Part shown: one piece after another, positions 55,804-64,000 of the stretch
Layout of the letters: each line of letters opens with the position of its first letter
Numbering within the stretch: position 1 is the first letter of the stretch
Origin: Aquimarina sp. Aq107
GTDB taxonomy: Bacteria; Bacteroidota; Bacteroidia; Flavobacteriales; Flavobacteriaceae
Assembly (NCBI RefSeq): GCF_943733665.1
Contig: NZ_OX030782.1
Span: 516,001 to 580,000 of the forward strand
Direction of reading: 5' to 3'
DNA length: 64,000 nucleotides
Position numbers and translations under genes: made by a program
Notes under the pieces: model-generated
What the model was told of the DNA's origin: nothing
What the model saw: only the letters and a program-made list of their open reading frames with translations
Databases searched by the model: none

Positions 55804-55811
55804 TACTTTTG
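55804..55811 (+). promoter_or_regulatory. Promoter -7 element of the rpmJ-rplQ (alpha) operon
   Basis: TACTTTTG matches TAnnTTTG exactly, in the only sizeable gap between infA and rpmJ. A -33 TTG is not present at ideal spacing; TTAG at 55781-55784 is the nearest. Transcription would begin near 55816. Confidence 0.6.
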
Positions 55812-55883
55812 CGGGCTGAAAATCTTGTTAACGAGACCTTCTGAAATGCTTAATAAGTATTTTCAGGATTTAAACACAAAGAG
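55812..55883 (+). promoter_or_regulatory. rpmJ leader with alternative hairpin partners
   Basis: ATTTTCAG (55859-55866) can pair either with CTGAAAAT (55816-55823, perfect 8 bases) or with the nearer CTGAAA (55841-55846, through TTTCAG). The two pairings exclude each other, which is the form of a switching leader. It lies between the TACTTTTG promoter and the rpmJ start at 55884. Confidence 0.4.
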
Positions 55884-56000
55884 ATGAAAGTTAGAGCATC
55901 AATAAAAAAGAGAAGTGCCGAGTGCAAGATTGTGCGTAGAAAAGGCCGACTTTACGTAATTAATAAAAAGAATCCTAGATTTAAACAAAGACAAGGGTAA
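55884..56000 (+). CDS. rpmJ: 50S ribosomal protein L36, zinc-free form
   Basis: This 38-residue protein is too short for most gene callers but clear: [20 protein letters not shown] to a KQRQG end. The usual zinc site of L36 is C11, C14, C27 and H33. Here the positions read S11, C14, N27 and F33, so only one ligand remains and zinc binding is lost; this is the C-minus type. It lies 2 bases before rpsM and opens the alpha operon. Confidence 0.95.
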   Translation: MKVRASIKKRSAECKIVRRKGRLYVINKKNPRFKQRQG

Positions 56001-56002
56001 TT

Positions 56003-56377
56003 ATGGCAAGAATTGCAGGGGTAGATATACCTAAACAAAAGCGAGGAGTTATAGCATTAACCTATATCTTCGGAATTGGTAGAAGTAGAGCTAAAGAAAT
56101 TTTAGACGTTGCCAAAGTAGATGAAAGTATTAAAGTTTCTGATTGGGATGATGACCAGATTGGTCGTATTCGTGAAGCTGTAGGAGCCTATACCATAGAA
56201 GGAGAATTACGTTCTGAAGTACAGTTAAATATCAAACGTCTTATGGATATAGGATGTTATAGAGGTATTCGTCACAGAGCTGGTTTACCACTTAGAGGAC
56301 AGCGTACTAAGAATAATTCTAGAACACGTAAAGGAAGAAGAAAAACAGTTGCTAACAAGAAAAAAGCAACTAAATAA
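56003..56377 (+). CDS. rpsM: 30S ribosomal protein S13
   Basis: S13 contacts the P-site tRNA and bridges to the large subunit. The 124-residue protein has the start [26 protein letters not shown], the helix-two-turn-helix LDVAKVDES region, and the C-terminal [22 protein letters not shown] block. It lies 8 bases before rpsK. Confidence 0.98.
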   Translation: MARIAGVDIPKQKRGVIALTYIFGIGRSRAKEILDVAKVDESIKVSDWDDDQIGRIREAVGAYTIEGELRSEVQLNIKRLMDIGCYRGIRHRAGLPLRGQRTKNNSRTRKGRRKTVANKKKATK

Positions 56378-56385
56378 TAAGTAGT

Positions 56386-56769
56386 ATGGCAAAGTCAACT
56401 TCAAAAAAACGTAAAGTAATTGTTGAGTCAGTAGGAGAAGCACATGTAACAGCATCTTTTAACAACATTATTGTTTCGTTAACAAATAAAAAAGGAGACG
56501 TAATTTCTTGGTCTTCAGCTGGAAAAATGGGATTCAGAGGTTCTAAAAAGAACACTCCTTATGCTGCGCAATTAGCTGCAGAAGATGCTGCGAAAGTAGC
56601 TATCGAAGCTGGACTAAAGAAAGTAAAGGTATACGTTAAAGGTCCTGGAAATGGAAGAGAATCTGCAATACGTTCTATCCATAACTCAGGAATTGAAGTT
56701 TCAGAAATTATTGATGTAACTCCAATGCCTCATAACGGTTGTCGTCCTCCAAAAAGACGTAGAGTATAA
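56386..56769 (+). CDS. rpsK: 30S ribosomal protein S11
   Basis: S11 sits on the 30S platform by the exit site. The 127-residue protein has the N-terminal basic part ([34 protein letters not shown]) and the C-terminal [18 protein letters not shown], the hallmark of the family. A terminator-like hairpin follows 12 bases after the stop, before rpsD. Confidence 0.98.
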   Translation: MAKSTSKKRKVIVESVGEAHVTASFNNIIVSLTNKKGDVISWSSAGKMGFRGSKKNTPYAAQLAAEDAAKVAIEAGLKKVKVYVKGPGNGRESAIRSIHNSGIEVSEIIDVTPMPHNGCRPPKRRRV

Positions 56770-56781
56770 GTAAATAAATGT

Positions 56782-56808
56782 ATCCCGAGTATTTTCGGGA
56801 TCTTTTAT
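56782..56808 (+). terminator. Terminator-like hairpin between rpsK and rpsD
   Basis: Arms ATCCCGA (56782-56788) and TCGGGAT (56795-56801) form a perfect 7-base stem with a 6-base loop, followed by CTTTTATG. It probably lowers or ends transcription before rpsD, or holds a partial attenuator, since rpsD, rpoA and rplQ continue downstream. Confidence 0.6.
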
Positions 56809-56838
56809 GTTTTATATTATAATTAAAAAGTAAGTCAA

Positions 56839-56904
56839 ATGGGGAACAAAGGATTATCGAAGGAAAGTGACCTTAATTCATATCCTCCTCAACAATTAAA
56901 TTAA
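56839..56904 (+). CDS. 21-residue mini-ORF before rpsD, possible leader peptide
   Basis: A complete small frame (ATG 56839, TAA 56902-56904) encodes [20 protein letters not shown] plus N. It sits between the terminator-like hairpin and rpsD, with only 7 bases to the rpsD start, and its A-rich upstream sequence is like those of real starts. It contains a PP pair, which slows translation without EF-P. It may be chance; the location suggests a leader peptide or part of an S4-responsive leader. Confidence 0.3.
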   Translation: MGNKGLSKESDLNSYPPQQLN

Positions 56905-56911
56905 TAAGAAA

Positions 56912-57517
56912 ATGGCAAGATATACTGGTCCAAAAACTAAGATCGCTCGTAAGTTTGGTGAAGCGATATTCGGTGACGATAAGTCATTCGATAAAAGAAA
57001 TTATCCTCCAGGTCAACATGGAAATAACAGACGAAGAGGAAAGAAAAGTGAATATGCAATCCAGTTAATGGAGAAGCAAAAAGCTAAATATACATATGGA
57101 GTATTAGAACGTCAGTTCAGAAATATGTTCGAAAAAGCGACAAGGTCTACAGGTATTACTGGTGAAGTTTTACTTCAATTATGTGAATCTCGTTTGGATA
57201 ACGTTGCTTTTAGAATGGGACTTTCAAATTCTCGTAGAGGTGCTAGACAATTAGTTTCTCACAGACATATAACTGTAAATGGAGAATTAGTAAATATTCC
57301 TTCTTACCAATTGAAGCCTGGTGATGTTGTTGGGGTAAGAGAAAAATCAAAATCATTAGAAGTTATCCAAAACTCTCTTGCTAACAATAGTAAAGTATAC
57401 GAGTGGATTACTTTTAATAATGATACAAAAGAAGGTACTTTCGTATCAGTTCCGGCAAGAATTCAAATTCCGGAAAACATTAACGAACAATTCATCGTCG
57501 AATTATATTCGAAGTAA
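56912..57517 (+). CDS. rpsD: 30S ribosomal protein S4
   Basis: S4 starts 16S rRNA assembly and, in some bacteria, represses the alpha operon. The 201-residue protein has the start [58 protein letters not shown] sequence, and the S4 domain ([31 protein letters not shown], residues about 90-120). The upstream leader with a hairpin and mini-ORF is a possible target of feedback; not shown. Followed after 23 bases by rpoA. Confidence 0.98.
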   Translation: MARYTGPKTKIARKFGEAIFGDDKSFDKRNYPPGQHGNNRRRGKKSEYAIQLMEKQKAKYTYGVLERQFRNMFEKATRSTGITGEVLLQLCESRLDNVAFRMGLSNSRRGARQLVSHRHITVNGELVNIPSYQLKPGDVVGVREKSKSLEVIQNSLANNSKVYEWITFNNDTKEGTFVSVPARIQIPENINEQFIVELYSK

Positions 57518-57540
57518 TAACTCTTAGAAGAAACAATAAT

Positions 57541-58533
57541 ATGGCAATATTAAATTTTCAGAAGCCCGATAAAGTTATCATGATCGACTCTAGTGAGTTT
57601 GATGGTAAATTTGAATTTAGACCATTAGAACCAGGGTACGGATTGACAGTTGGTAACGCTTTACGAAGAGTTTTGCTATCTTCTTTAGAGGGATTCGCTA
57701 TAACTTCTTTAAGAATTGAAGGGGTAGATCACGAATTTTCTACTATTTCTGGAGTTGTGGAAGATGTAACAGAGATTATTCTTAATCTTAAACAAGTACG
57801 TTTTAAGCGTCAGATTGAAGATATAGATAATGAATCGGTTACAATTTCAATTTCTGGTCAAGAGCAATTAACTGCTGGAGACTTCCAAAAATTTATTTCA
57901 GGTTTTCAGGTTCTTAACCCGGATTTGGTTATCTGTAATATGGATAAAAAAGTAGCTCTTAACCTAGAGATTACTATAGAAAAAGGAAGGGGATACGTTC
58001 CTGCAGAAGAAAATAAGAAGGCTAATGCTCCGATAGGTACAATCTTTACAGATTCTATTTATACACCTATCAAAAATGTTAAGTATAGTATTGAGAATTA
58101 TCGTGTAGAACAAAAAACTGATTACGAAAAATTAGTTTTTGAAATTGTTACTGATGGTTCGATTCATCCTAAAGATGCATTAACTGAGGCAGCTAAGATT
58201 CTTATACATCACTTTATGTTATTCTCTGATGAGCGTATAACATTAGAGGCTGATGAAATAGCTCAAACAGAAACATATGATGAGGAATCATTACATATGA
58301 GACAATTGTTGAAAACAAAGTTGATCGATATGGATCTTTCTGTAAGAGCACTTAATTGTTTAAAGGCAGCAGAAGTAGATACTTTAGGAGATTTAGTATC
58401 ATACAACAAAAACGATTTAATGAAGTTCCGTAACTTTGGTAAGAAATCTTTAACTGAGCTAGAAGAGCTTGTAAATGTTAAAGGACTTAATTTTGGTATG
58501 GATCTTTCTAAATACAAATTAGATAAAGACTAA
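57541..58533 (+). CDS. rpoA: RNA polymerase alpha subunit
   Basis: RpoA is the assembly scaffold of RNA polymerase. The 330-residue protein has the N-terminal dimerisation domain ([50 protein letters not shown], residues about 25-70), a linker near 235-250, and the C-terminal domain ([44 protein letters not shown]) that touches promoter DNA and regulators. All parts are intact. A gap of 63 bases precedes rplQ. Confidence 0.98.
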   Translation: MAILNFQKPDKVIMIDSSEFDGKFEFRPLEPGYGLTVGNALRRVLLSSLEGFAITSLRIEGVDHEFSTISGVVEDVTEIILNLKQVRFKRQIEDIDNESVTISISGQEQLTAGDFQKFISGFQVLNPDLVICNMDKKVALNLEITIEKGRGYVPAEENKKANAPIGTIFTDSIYTPIKNVKYSIENYRVEQKTDYEKLVFEIVTDGSIHPKDALTEAAKILIHHFMLFSDERITLEADEIAQTETYDEESLHMRQLLKTKLIDMDLSVRALNCLKAAEVDTLGDLVSYNKNDLMKFRNFGKKSLTELEELVNVKGLNFGMDLSKYKLDKD

Positions 58534-58596
58534 CACATCATATTTTGCTCTCTACACGAGGTAGATTGAGCAAGATGGTGTTTAAATTTTAACGTC

Positions 58597-59064
58597 ATGA
58601 GACACGGAAAAAAAGTAAACCACTTAGGTAGAAAAACTGCACATCGTAAAGCTATGCTTGCTAATATGGCTTGTTCTCTTATAGAGCATAAGAGAATAAA
58701 CACTACTGTGGCAAAGGCTAAAGCGCTTAAGCAGTTTGTAGAACCATTAGTAACTAAGTCGAAAGAAGACACAACGCATAATAGACGTCTTGTTTTTAGT
58801 AAGCTTCGTAACAAGTATGCAGTCGCAGAATTGTTTAGAGATGTTGCTGCAAAAGTTGGTGACAGACCTGGAGGTTATACAAGAATAATCAAATTAGGAA
58901 ATCGTCTTGGAGATAATGCTGATATGGCGATGATAGAGTTAGTTGATTATAATGAGTTATATAACGCTGGTAAACCTGCTAAAAAGAAATCTACTCGTCG
59001 AGGTAGAACTAAGAAAGCGGAAACTGCACCAGTAGTAGAAACTCCTAGTTCTGAAGAAGAATAA
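58597..59064 (+). CDS. rplQ: 50S ribosomal protein L17
   Basis: L17 is a 50S protein near the tunnel exit. The 155 residues start [45 protein letters not shown] (family signature) and go on with [24 protein letters not shown]. After about residue 128 there is a lysine-, threonine- and glutamate-rich tail ([14 protein letters not shown]) that is longer than in E. coli, as usual in Bacteroidota. It ends the superoperon and is followed by a strong terminator. Confidence 0.97.
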   Translation: MRHGKKVNHLGRKTAHRKAMLANMACSLIEHKRINTTVAKAKALKQFVEPLVTKSKEDTTHNRRLVFSKLRNKYAVAELFRDVAAKVGDRPGGYTRIIKLGNRLGDNADMAMIELVDYNELYNAGKPAKKKSTRRGRTKKAETAPVVETPSSEEE

Positions 59065-59092
59065 ATGAAAAATGTGATATACACATAGTTAT

Positions 59093-59128
59093 AAAGGATA
59101 AACGTTCATCGTTTATCCTTTTTTTTTG
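59093..59128 (+). terminator. Intrinsic terminator of the ribosomal superoperon
   Basis: A 12-base perfect stem (AAAGGATAAACG, 59093-59104, with CGTTTATCCTTT, 59110-59121) and a 5-base loop are followed by a run of T to 59128. It lies 28 bases past the rplQ stop. Confidence 0.92.
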
Positions 59129-59189
59129 AAATTTTATAAAAAAAGTCTAAGTCCTTGAAAGGGAATTTTAATACTAAAAAAGATATAGG

Positions 59190-60305
59190 ATGAAATATCA
59201 ATCTCGAAAGAAAGCAATTGTTTTATTAGCAGACGGTACTATTTTTTATGGTAAAGCTGTAGGAAAGGAAGGAACAGCATTTGGTGAAGTATGTTTTAAT
59301 ACTGGAATGACAGGATATCAAGAGATTTTTACAGACCCATCTTATTTTGGGCAATTGATGGTTGCTACTAATGCGCATATTGGTAATTATGGAACTAATA
59401 TTGAAGAGGTAGAATCTGATTCAATAAAAATTGCAGGTTTGATTGTGAAGAATTTTAGTTATGAATTTTCACGTGATCGTGCCGATAGTTCTTTACAAGA
59501 TTTTTTAGAAAAAAATAATTTACTAGCCGTATCCGATGTGGATACAAGGGCTTTAGTTAGTTATATTAGGGATAATGGAGCAATGAATGCATTAATTTCT
59601 ACAGAAATAGATGATATCGATTCATTGAAAAAACAATTGGCAGCTGTTCCTGATATGAATGGATTAGAGTTAGCTTCCAAAGTTTCAACGAAAGAGCCTT
59701 ATTTTTTTGGTAATCCAGATGCAACTTATAAAATATCAGCCTTAGATATTGGAGTTAAAAAGAATATACTACGTAATCTTGCGGAAAGAGATGCATATAT
59801 AAAAGTATTTCCTTACGATGCTACATTTGATGAAATGAGCGAATGGCAACCTGATGGTTATTTCTTATCAAATGGTCCTGGTGATCCTGAACCATTATCT
59901 CAAGCTATAGAAACTGCTAAAGAAATTATTTCAAAAGATTTACCACTATTCGGAATTTGCTTGGGTCACCAAGTGATTGCATTGGCAAATGGCATCAGTA
60001 CGTATAAGATGCATCATGGTCATAGAGGTATAAATCATCCTGTTAAAAATTTAATAACTGGCAAGGGAGAGATAACATCACAGAATCATGGTTTTGCTAT
60101 TAATAGAGAAGAAGCAGAAAGTAATCCGGATGTAGAAATAACACATGTACATCTTAATGATAATACTGTGGCTGGTATGAAAATGAAAAGTAAAAACTGT
60201 TTTTCAGTGCAATATCATCCAGAAGCTAGTCCTGGTCCAAATGATTCAGTTTATCTATTTGATCAATTTATAAATAATATTAAAAATACAAAGGTAGAAG
60301 CTTAG
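59190..60305 (+). CDS. carA: Carbamoyl-phosphate synthase small subunit (glutaminase)
   Basis: CarA hydrolyses glutamine and passes ammonia to CarB, making carbamoyl phosphate for arginine and pyrimidine synthesis. The 371-residue protein has the N-terminal domain (LADGTIFYGKAVG, FNTGMTGYQEIFTDPSYFGQ) and the class I glutaminase domain with nucleophile C257 in GICLGHQ and HPEASPGP downstream. carB is not in this window, so the two subunits are probably encoded apart. It lies after the superoperon terminator; no clear TAnnTTTG element was seen in the 61 bases between terminator and start. Confidence 0.96.
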   Translation: MKYQSRKKAIVLLADGTIFYGKAVGKEGTAFGEVCFNTGMTGYQEIFTDPSYFGQLMVATNAHIGNYGTNIEEVESDSIKIAGLIVKNFSYEFSRDRADSSLQDFLEKNNLLAVSDVDTRALVSYIRDNGAMNALISTEIDDIDSLKKQLAAVPDMNGLELASKVSTKEPYFFGNPDATYKISALDIGVKKNILRNLAERDAYIKVFPYDATFDEMSEWQPDGYFLSNGPGDPEPLSQAIETAKEIISKDLPLFGICLGHQVIALANGISTYKMHHGHRGINHPVKNLITGKGEITSQNHGFAINREEAESNPDVEITHVHLNDNTVAGMKMKSKNCFSVQYHPEASPGPNDSVYLFDQFINNIKNTKVEA

Positions 60306-60432
60306 AATTTTAAAATTTATTGTAAATATTCTATACTCTTAATAATAGGTTGATCTATAACGTTATAGTTGATAACTTGTCGTGTTTACTAGGGTTTAAG
60401 CAATAAATTAAGAGATTTTCTGAGGTATTTAA

Positions 60433-61782
<1,350 letters not shown>

Positions 61783-61911
61783 GTTAAAGTGTAATAATAG
61801 AAACTTTTAGTTTACTAAACTTTTTATTCATGAAAGAGCACTAGATATTACATAATGAGATTATGTTCGTATTTAATTTGTTCATTTTTTCAAAAAAAAC
61901 ATACGTTTTTA

Positions 61912-61942
61912 AAAGAGGATTCATAACGAATCCTCTTTTTTT
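61912..61942 (+). terminator. Intrinsic terminator of eno
   Basis: Arms AAAGAGGATTC (61912-61922) and GAATCCTCTTT (61928-61938) pair perfectly over a 5-base loop and run into a T-tract that ends at 61942. It lies about 130 bases after the eno stop and 120 bases before gltA. Confidence 0.9.
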
Positions 61943-62062
61943 AGCTATTACCATAAAGTGACGTTTCTGTTGTAAAATAGATGGTATGATTAATAATATA
62001 TTAACACTATATTTTGTAATTTAGCAACCCTTATTATAACAGCAAAATTCTAAATAATCACA

Positions 62063-63349
62063 ATGTCAAAAAAAGCTACTTTAGAAATAGACGGTAACAA
62101 ATATGAGTTCCCCATAATAGAAGGAACTGAAAACGAATTAGGAATTGATATCAAGACTCTCAGAGGTGCCACAGGTGGTATAACAACTATTGATCCTGGA
62201 TTTAAAAATACAGGAAGTTGTGAGAGTGGAATCACTTTTCTAGATGGAGAAAAAGGAATTCTAAGATACCGAGGATATTCTATAGAAGAATTAGCAGAAA
62301 AAGCTGATTTTTTAGAAGTGGCTTATTTGTTAATTTTTGGTGAGCTACCAACTGCTGAGCAGTTAGATAAGTTTGATAAAGATATTAAAGAGGAGTCTCA
62401 TGTAGATGAGGATATGAAGAGAATTCTTGATGGGTTCCCTAAAAGTGCTCACCCTATGGGAGTGCTTTCATCTTTAACTAGTGCATTAATAGCTTTTAAT
62501 CCAGGTTCTGTAGATGTAGATTCTGAAGAAGCTATGTATAATGCTATTGTAAAAATAATGGCTAAATTTCCTGTTCTTGCGGCTTGGACCATGAGAAAGC
62601 GTAAAAGCCTTCCTTTAGATTATGGAGATAGTTCATTAGGTTATGTAGAGAATTTACATAAAATGATGTTCTCTAGACCAAATAAAACTTATGAAGCAAA
62701 TAAGATTGTAAATGACGCATTAGATAAACTTCTAATATTGCATGCTGATCACGAGCAAAACTGTTCTACATCTACGGTGCGTATAGTTGGTTCTTCGCAT
62801 GCAGGTCTATTTGCATCATTATCAGCAGGAATTTCCGCTCTTTGGGGGCCATTGCATGGAGGAGCAAATCAAGCGGTTATTGAAATGCTTGAAGCTATTA
62901 GAGAAGATGGAGGAGATACAGCAAAATATATTGCTAAAGCTAAAGATAAAGAAGATTCGTTCCGTTTAATGGGATTTGGGCATAGAGTATATAAAAACTT
63001 TGATCCAAGAGCTAAAATCATAAAAGTATCTGCAGAAGAAGTTTTAGGAGATTTAGGAATAGAAGATCCGGTTCTTGATATTGCTAAAGGTCTTGCTAAA
63101 GTTGCGTTAGAAGATGAGTATTTTGTAAAGAGAAAGTTATACCCTAATGTAGATTTTTATTCAGGAATTATATATAGAGCTTTAGGTATTCCTACTGAAA
63201 TGTTTACAGTAATGTTTGCATTAGGAAGATTACCTGGTTGGATTGCACAATGGAGAGAAATGCGTCTTCGTAAAGAACCAATAGGAAGGCCTAGACAAAT
63301 ATATACTGGAGAAACTTATAGAGCTTTTAAATCTGTTTCTGAAAGATAG
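62063..63349 (+). CDS. gltA: Citrate synthase
   Basis: Citrate synthase joins oxaloacetate and acetyl-CoA at the entry of the TCA cycle. The 428-residue protein is a type II (GltA-like) enzyme: the N-terminal SKKATLEIDGNKYEFPIIEGTE-type region, DPGFKNTGSCESGITFLDGEKGILRYRGYSIEELA, then catalytic histidines in HADHEQNCSTSTVRIVGSSHAGLFASLSAGISALWGPLHGGAN-type sequence and GFGHRVYKNFDPRA. RLPGWIAQWREM lies near the end. All are intact. A strong terminator follows, and the 280-base upstream gap holds the eno terminator and should hold a promoter. Confidence 0.97.
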   Translation: MSKKATLEIDGNKYEFPIIEGTENELGIDIKTLRGATGGITTIDPGFKNTGSCESGITFLDGEKGILRYRGYSIEELAEKADFLEVAYLLIFGELPTAEQLDKFDKDIKEESHVDEDMKRILDGFPKSAHPMGVLSSLTSALIAFNPGSVDVDSEEAMYNAIVKIMAKFPVLAAWTMRKRKSLPLDYGDSSLGYVENLHKMMFSRPNKTYEANKIVNDALDKLLILHADHEQNCSTSTVRIVGSSHAGLFASLSAGISALWGPLHGGANQAVIEMLEAIREDGGDTAKYIAKAKDKEDSFRLMGFGHRVYKNFDPRAKIIKVSAEEVLGDLGIEDPVLDIAKGLAKVALEDEYFVKRKLYPNVDFYSGIIYRALGIPTEMFTVMFALGRLPGWIAQWREMRLRKEPIGRPRQIYTGETYRAFKSVSER

Positions 63350-63364
63350 AAAAACTGAGAATAT

Positions 63365-63403
63365 AAAAAAGGGATGTAGCATTAGTGCTACATCCCTTTT
63401 TTT
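63365..63403 (+). terminator. Intrinsic terminator of gltA
   Basis: Arms GGGATGTAGCA (63371-63381) and TGCTACATCCC (63386-63396) pair perfectly over a 4-base loop; the stem is flanked by A6 and T7, so it may work in both directions. It begins about 20 bases after the gltA stop. Confidence 0.92.
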
Positions 63404-63566
63404 ATGGAATTAATAATTTATTGGTTTCTTTAGGATTTAATTTTAGGATTTGATAAAAAGTTTGTATTTTTTTTGAATAAAATTAGCATCTACATAATAC
63501 CTCTTCCTATATTTGTTCATATATAAAAGTTAGTTATTAATAATAGTTTTACTTTAAAATCAGACC

Positions 63567-64000
63567 ATTGAAATTAAATATTAAAAATGAGACTTCTAGA
63601 CTGAGAGCAGTTGTTTTAGGCACAGCTATTAGTAACGGTCCAACGCCTAAAATAGAAGAGGCATATGATCCAAAGTCGATACAACATATAAAGGCTGGTA
63701 CGTATCCTAAAGAAGTAGATATGGTTGCTGAAATGGAAGCAGTCGCAAAGGTGTTTGAAAAGTATGGTGTAAAAGTATATAGACCTGAAATAATAGAAAA
63801 TTATAATCAAATTTTTGCTAGAGATATTGCATTAGTTATAGATGATACTTTTATAAAGTCGAATATACTTCCGGATAGAGAAAAAGAAATAAAAGCAATT
63901 CAATACGTAATAGATCAGGTTGAACCTGGAAAAGTTTATAAAGCACCATCAGAGGATATTCATTTTGAAGGAGGTGATATTATTATTCATAATGATCATA
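63567..64000 (+). CDS. Arginine deiminase/dimethylargininase-like protein, partial
   Basis: The frame runs off the right edge; about 144 codons are visible. No ATG precedes the conserved sequence, and a TTG at 63567 starts it (then KLNIKNETSRLRAVVLGTA); a stop lies 22 bases upstream in frame. The sequence has AVVLGTAISNGPTPKIEEAYDP and YNQIFARDIALVIDD, then FEGGDIIIHND at the end, the substrate-guanidino EGGD region of the pentein family. Members include dimethylargininases and amidinotransferases. The cysteine nucleophile lies beyond the window, so the reaction is not settled. It follows the gltA terminator. Confidence 0.75.

Overview
The window is AT-rich chromosomal DNA from a member of the Flavobacteriaceae (Bacteroidota), possibly a marine Aquimarina-like organism; the genus is inference. 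The support is a SusC/SusD pair, two proteins with type IX secretion (T9SS) sorting tails, gliding-bacteria style outer-membrane and lipoprotein genes, A-rich leaders instead of Shine-Dalgarno sites, and TAnnTTTG-type promoters at rpsL and rpmJ.

Positions 1-2700 are an accessory patch. Four or five small minus-strand genes are separated by structured spacers, and a recurring ATACACA...GTTnGC motif lies just upstream of each unit. It holds the best candidate for an undescribed system: two overlapping genes, a small beta-rich/winged-helix-like protein and a winged-helix plus HEPN-like protein with an RN...H motif. The pair is bracketed by inverted copies of the motif and preceded by an operator-like palindrome. 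Positions 2866-8418 hold a cupin, a lipoprotein with two ABM-like and two SnoaL-like domains, an AraC-type regulator, a serine beta-lactamase-like hydrolase, an internally duplicated unknown protein and an EF-hand-like lipoprotein.

Positions 8460-24651 hold a very large alpha-2-macroglobulin-like protein with a CAEQ thioester, a peptidoglycan-binding protein, Mpl (murein peptide recycling), a PaiB-like/DUF1569 pair, RadC, an apparently degenerate polysaccharide deacetylase, a YjjG-type HAD phosphatase, and a tightly overlapping lipoprotein / outer-membrane barrel / secreted protein module. Positions 24654-41697 hold RarA, two large T9SS cargo proteins (an arylsulfotransferase-like protein and a VCBS/ASPIC-vanadium haloperoxidase-like fusion), a rhomboid protease, RlmB, a SusC-SusD-lipoprotein operon and a BamA/TamA-family protein.

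From 41881 to 59064 runs a nearly uninterrupted ribosomal superoperon: str (rpsL-rpsG-fusA), S10, spc and alpha (rpmJ to rplQ). It is punctuated by a terminator-like hairpin before rplC with a possible loop pseudoknot, an alpha-operon promoter with a potentially switching leader, and a hairpin plus a 21-codon mini-ORF before rpsD. rpmD and rpmJ are also present as short genes. carA, eno and gltA follow, mostly separated by strong intrinsic terminators. The window ends inside an arginine deiminase/dimethylargininase-like gene that probably starts at TTG. I saw no rRNA, tRNA, CRISPR array, insertion sequence or prophage.
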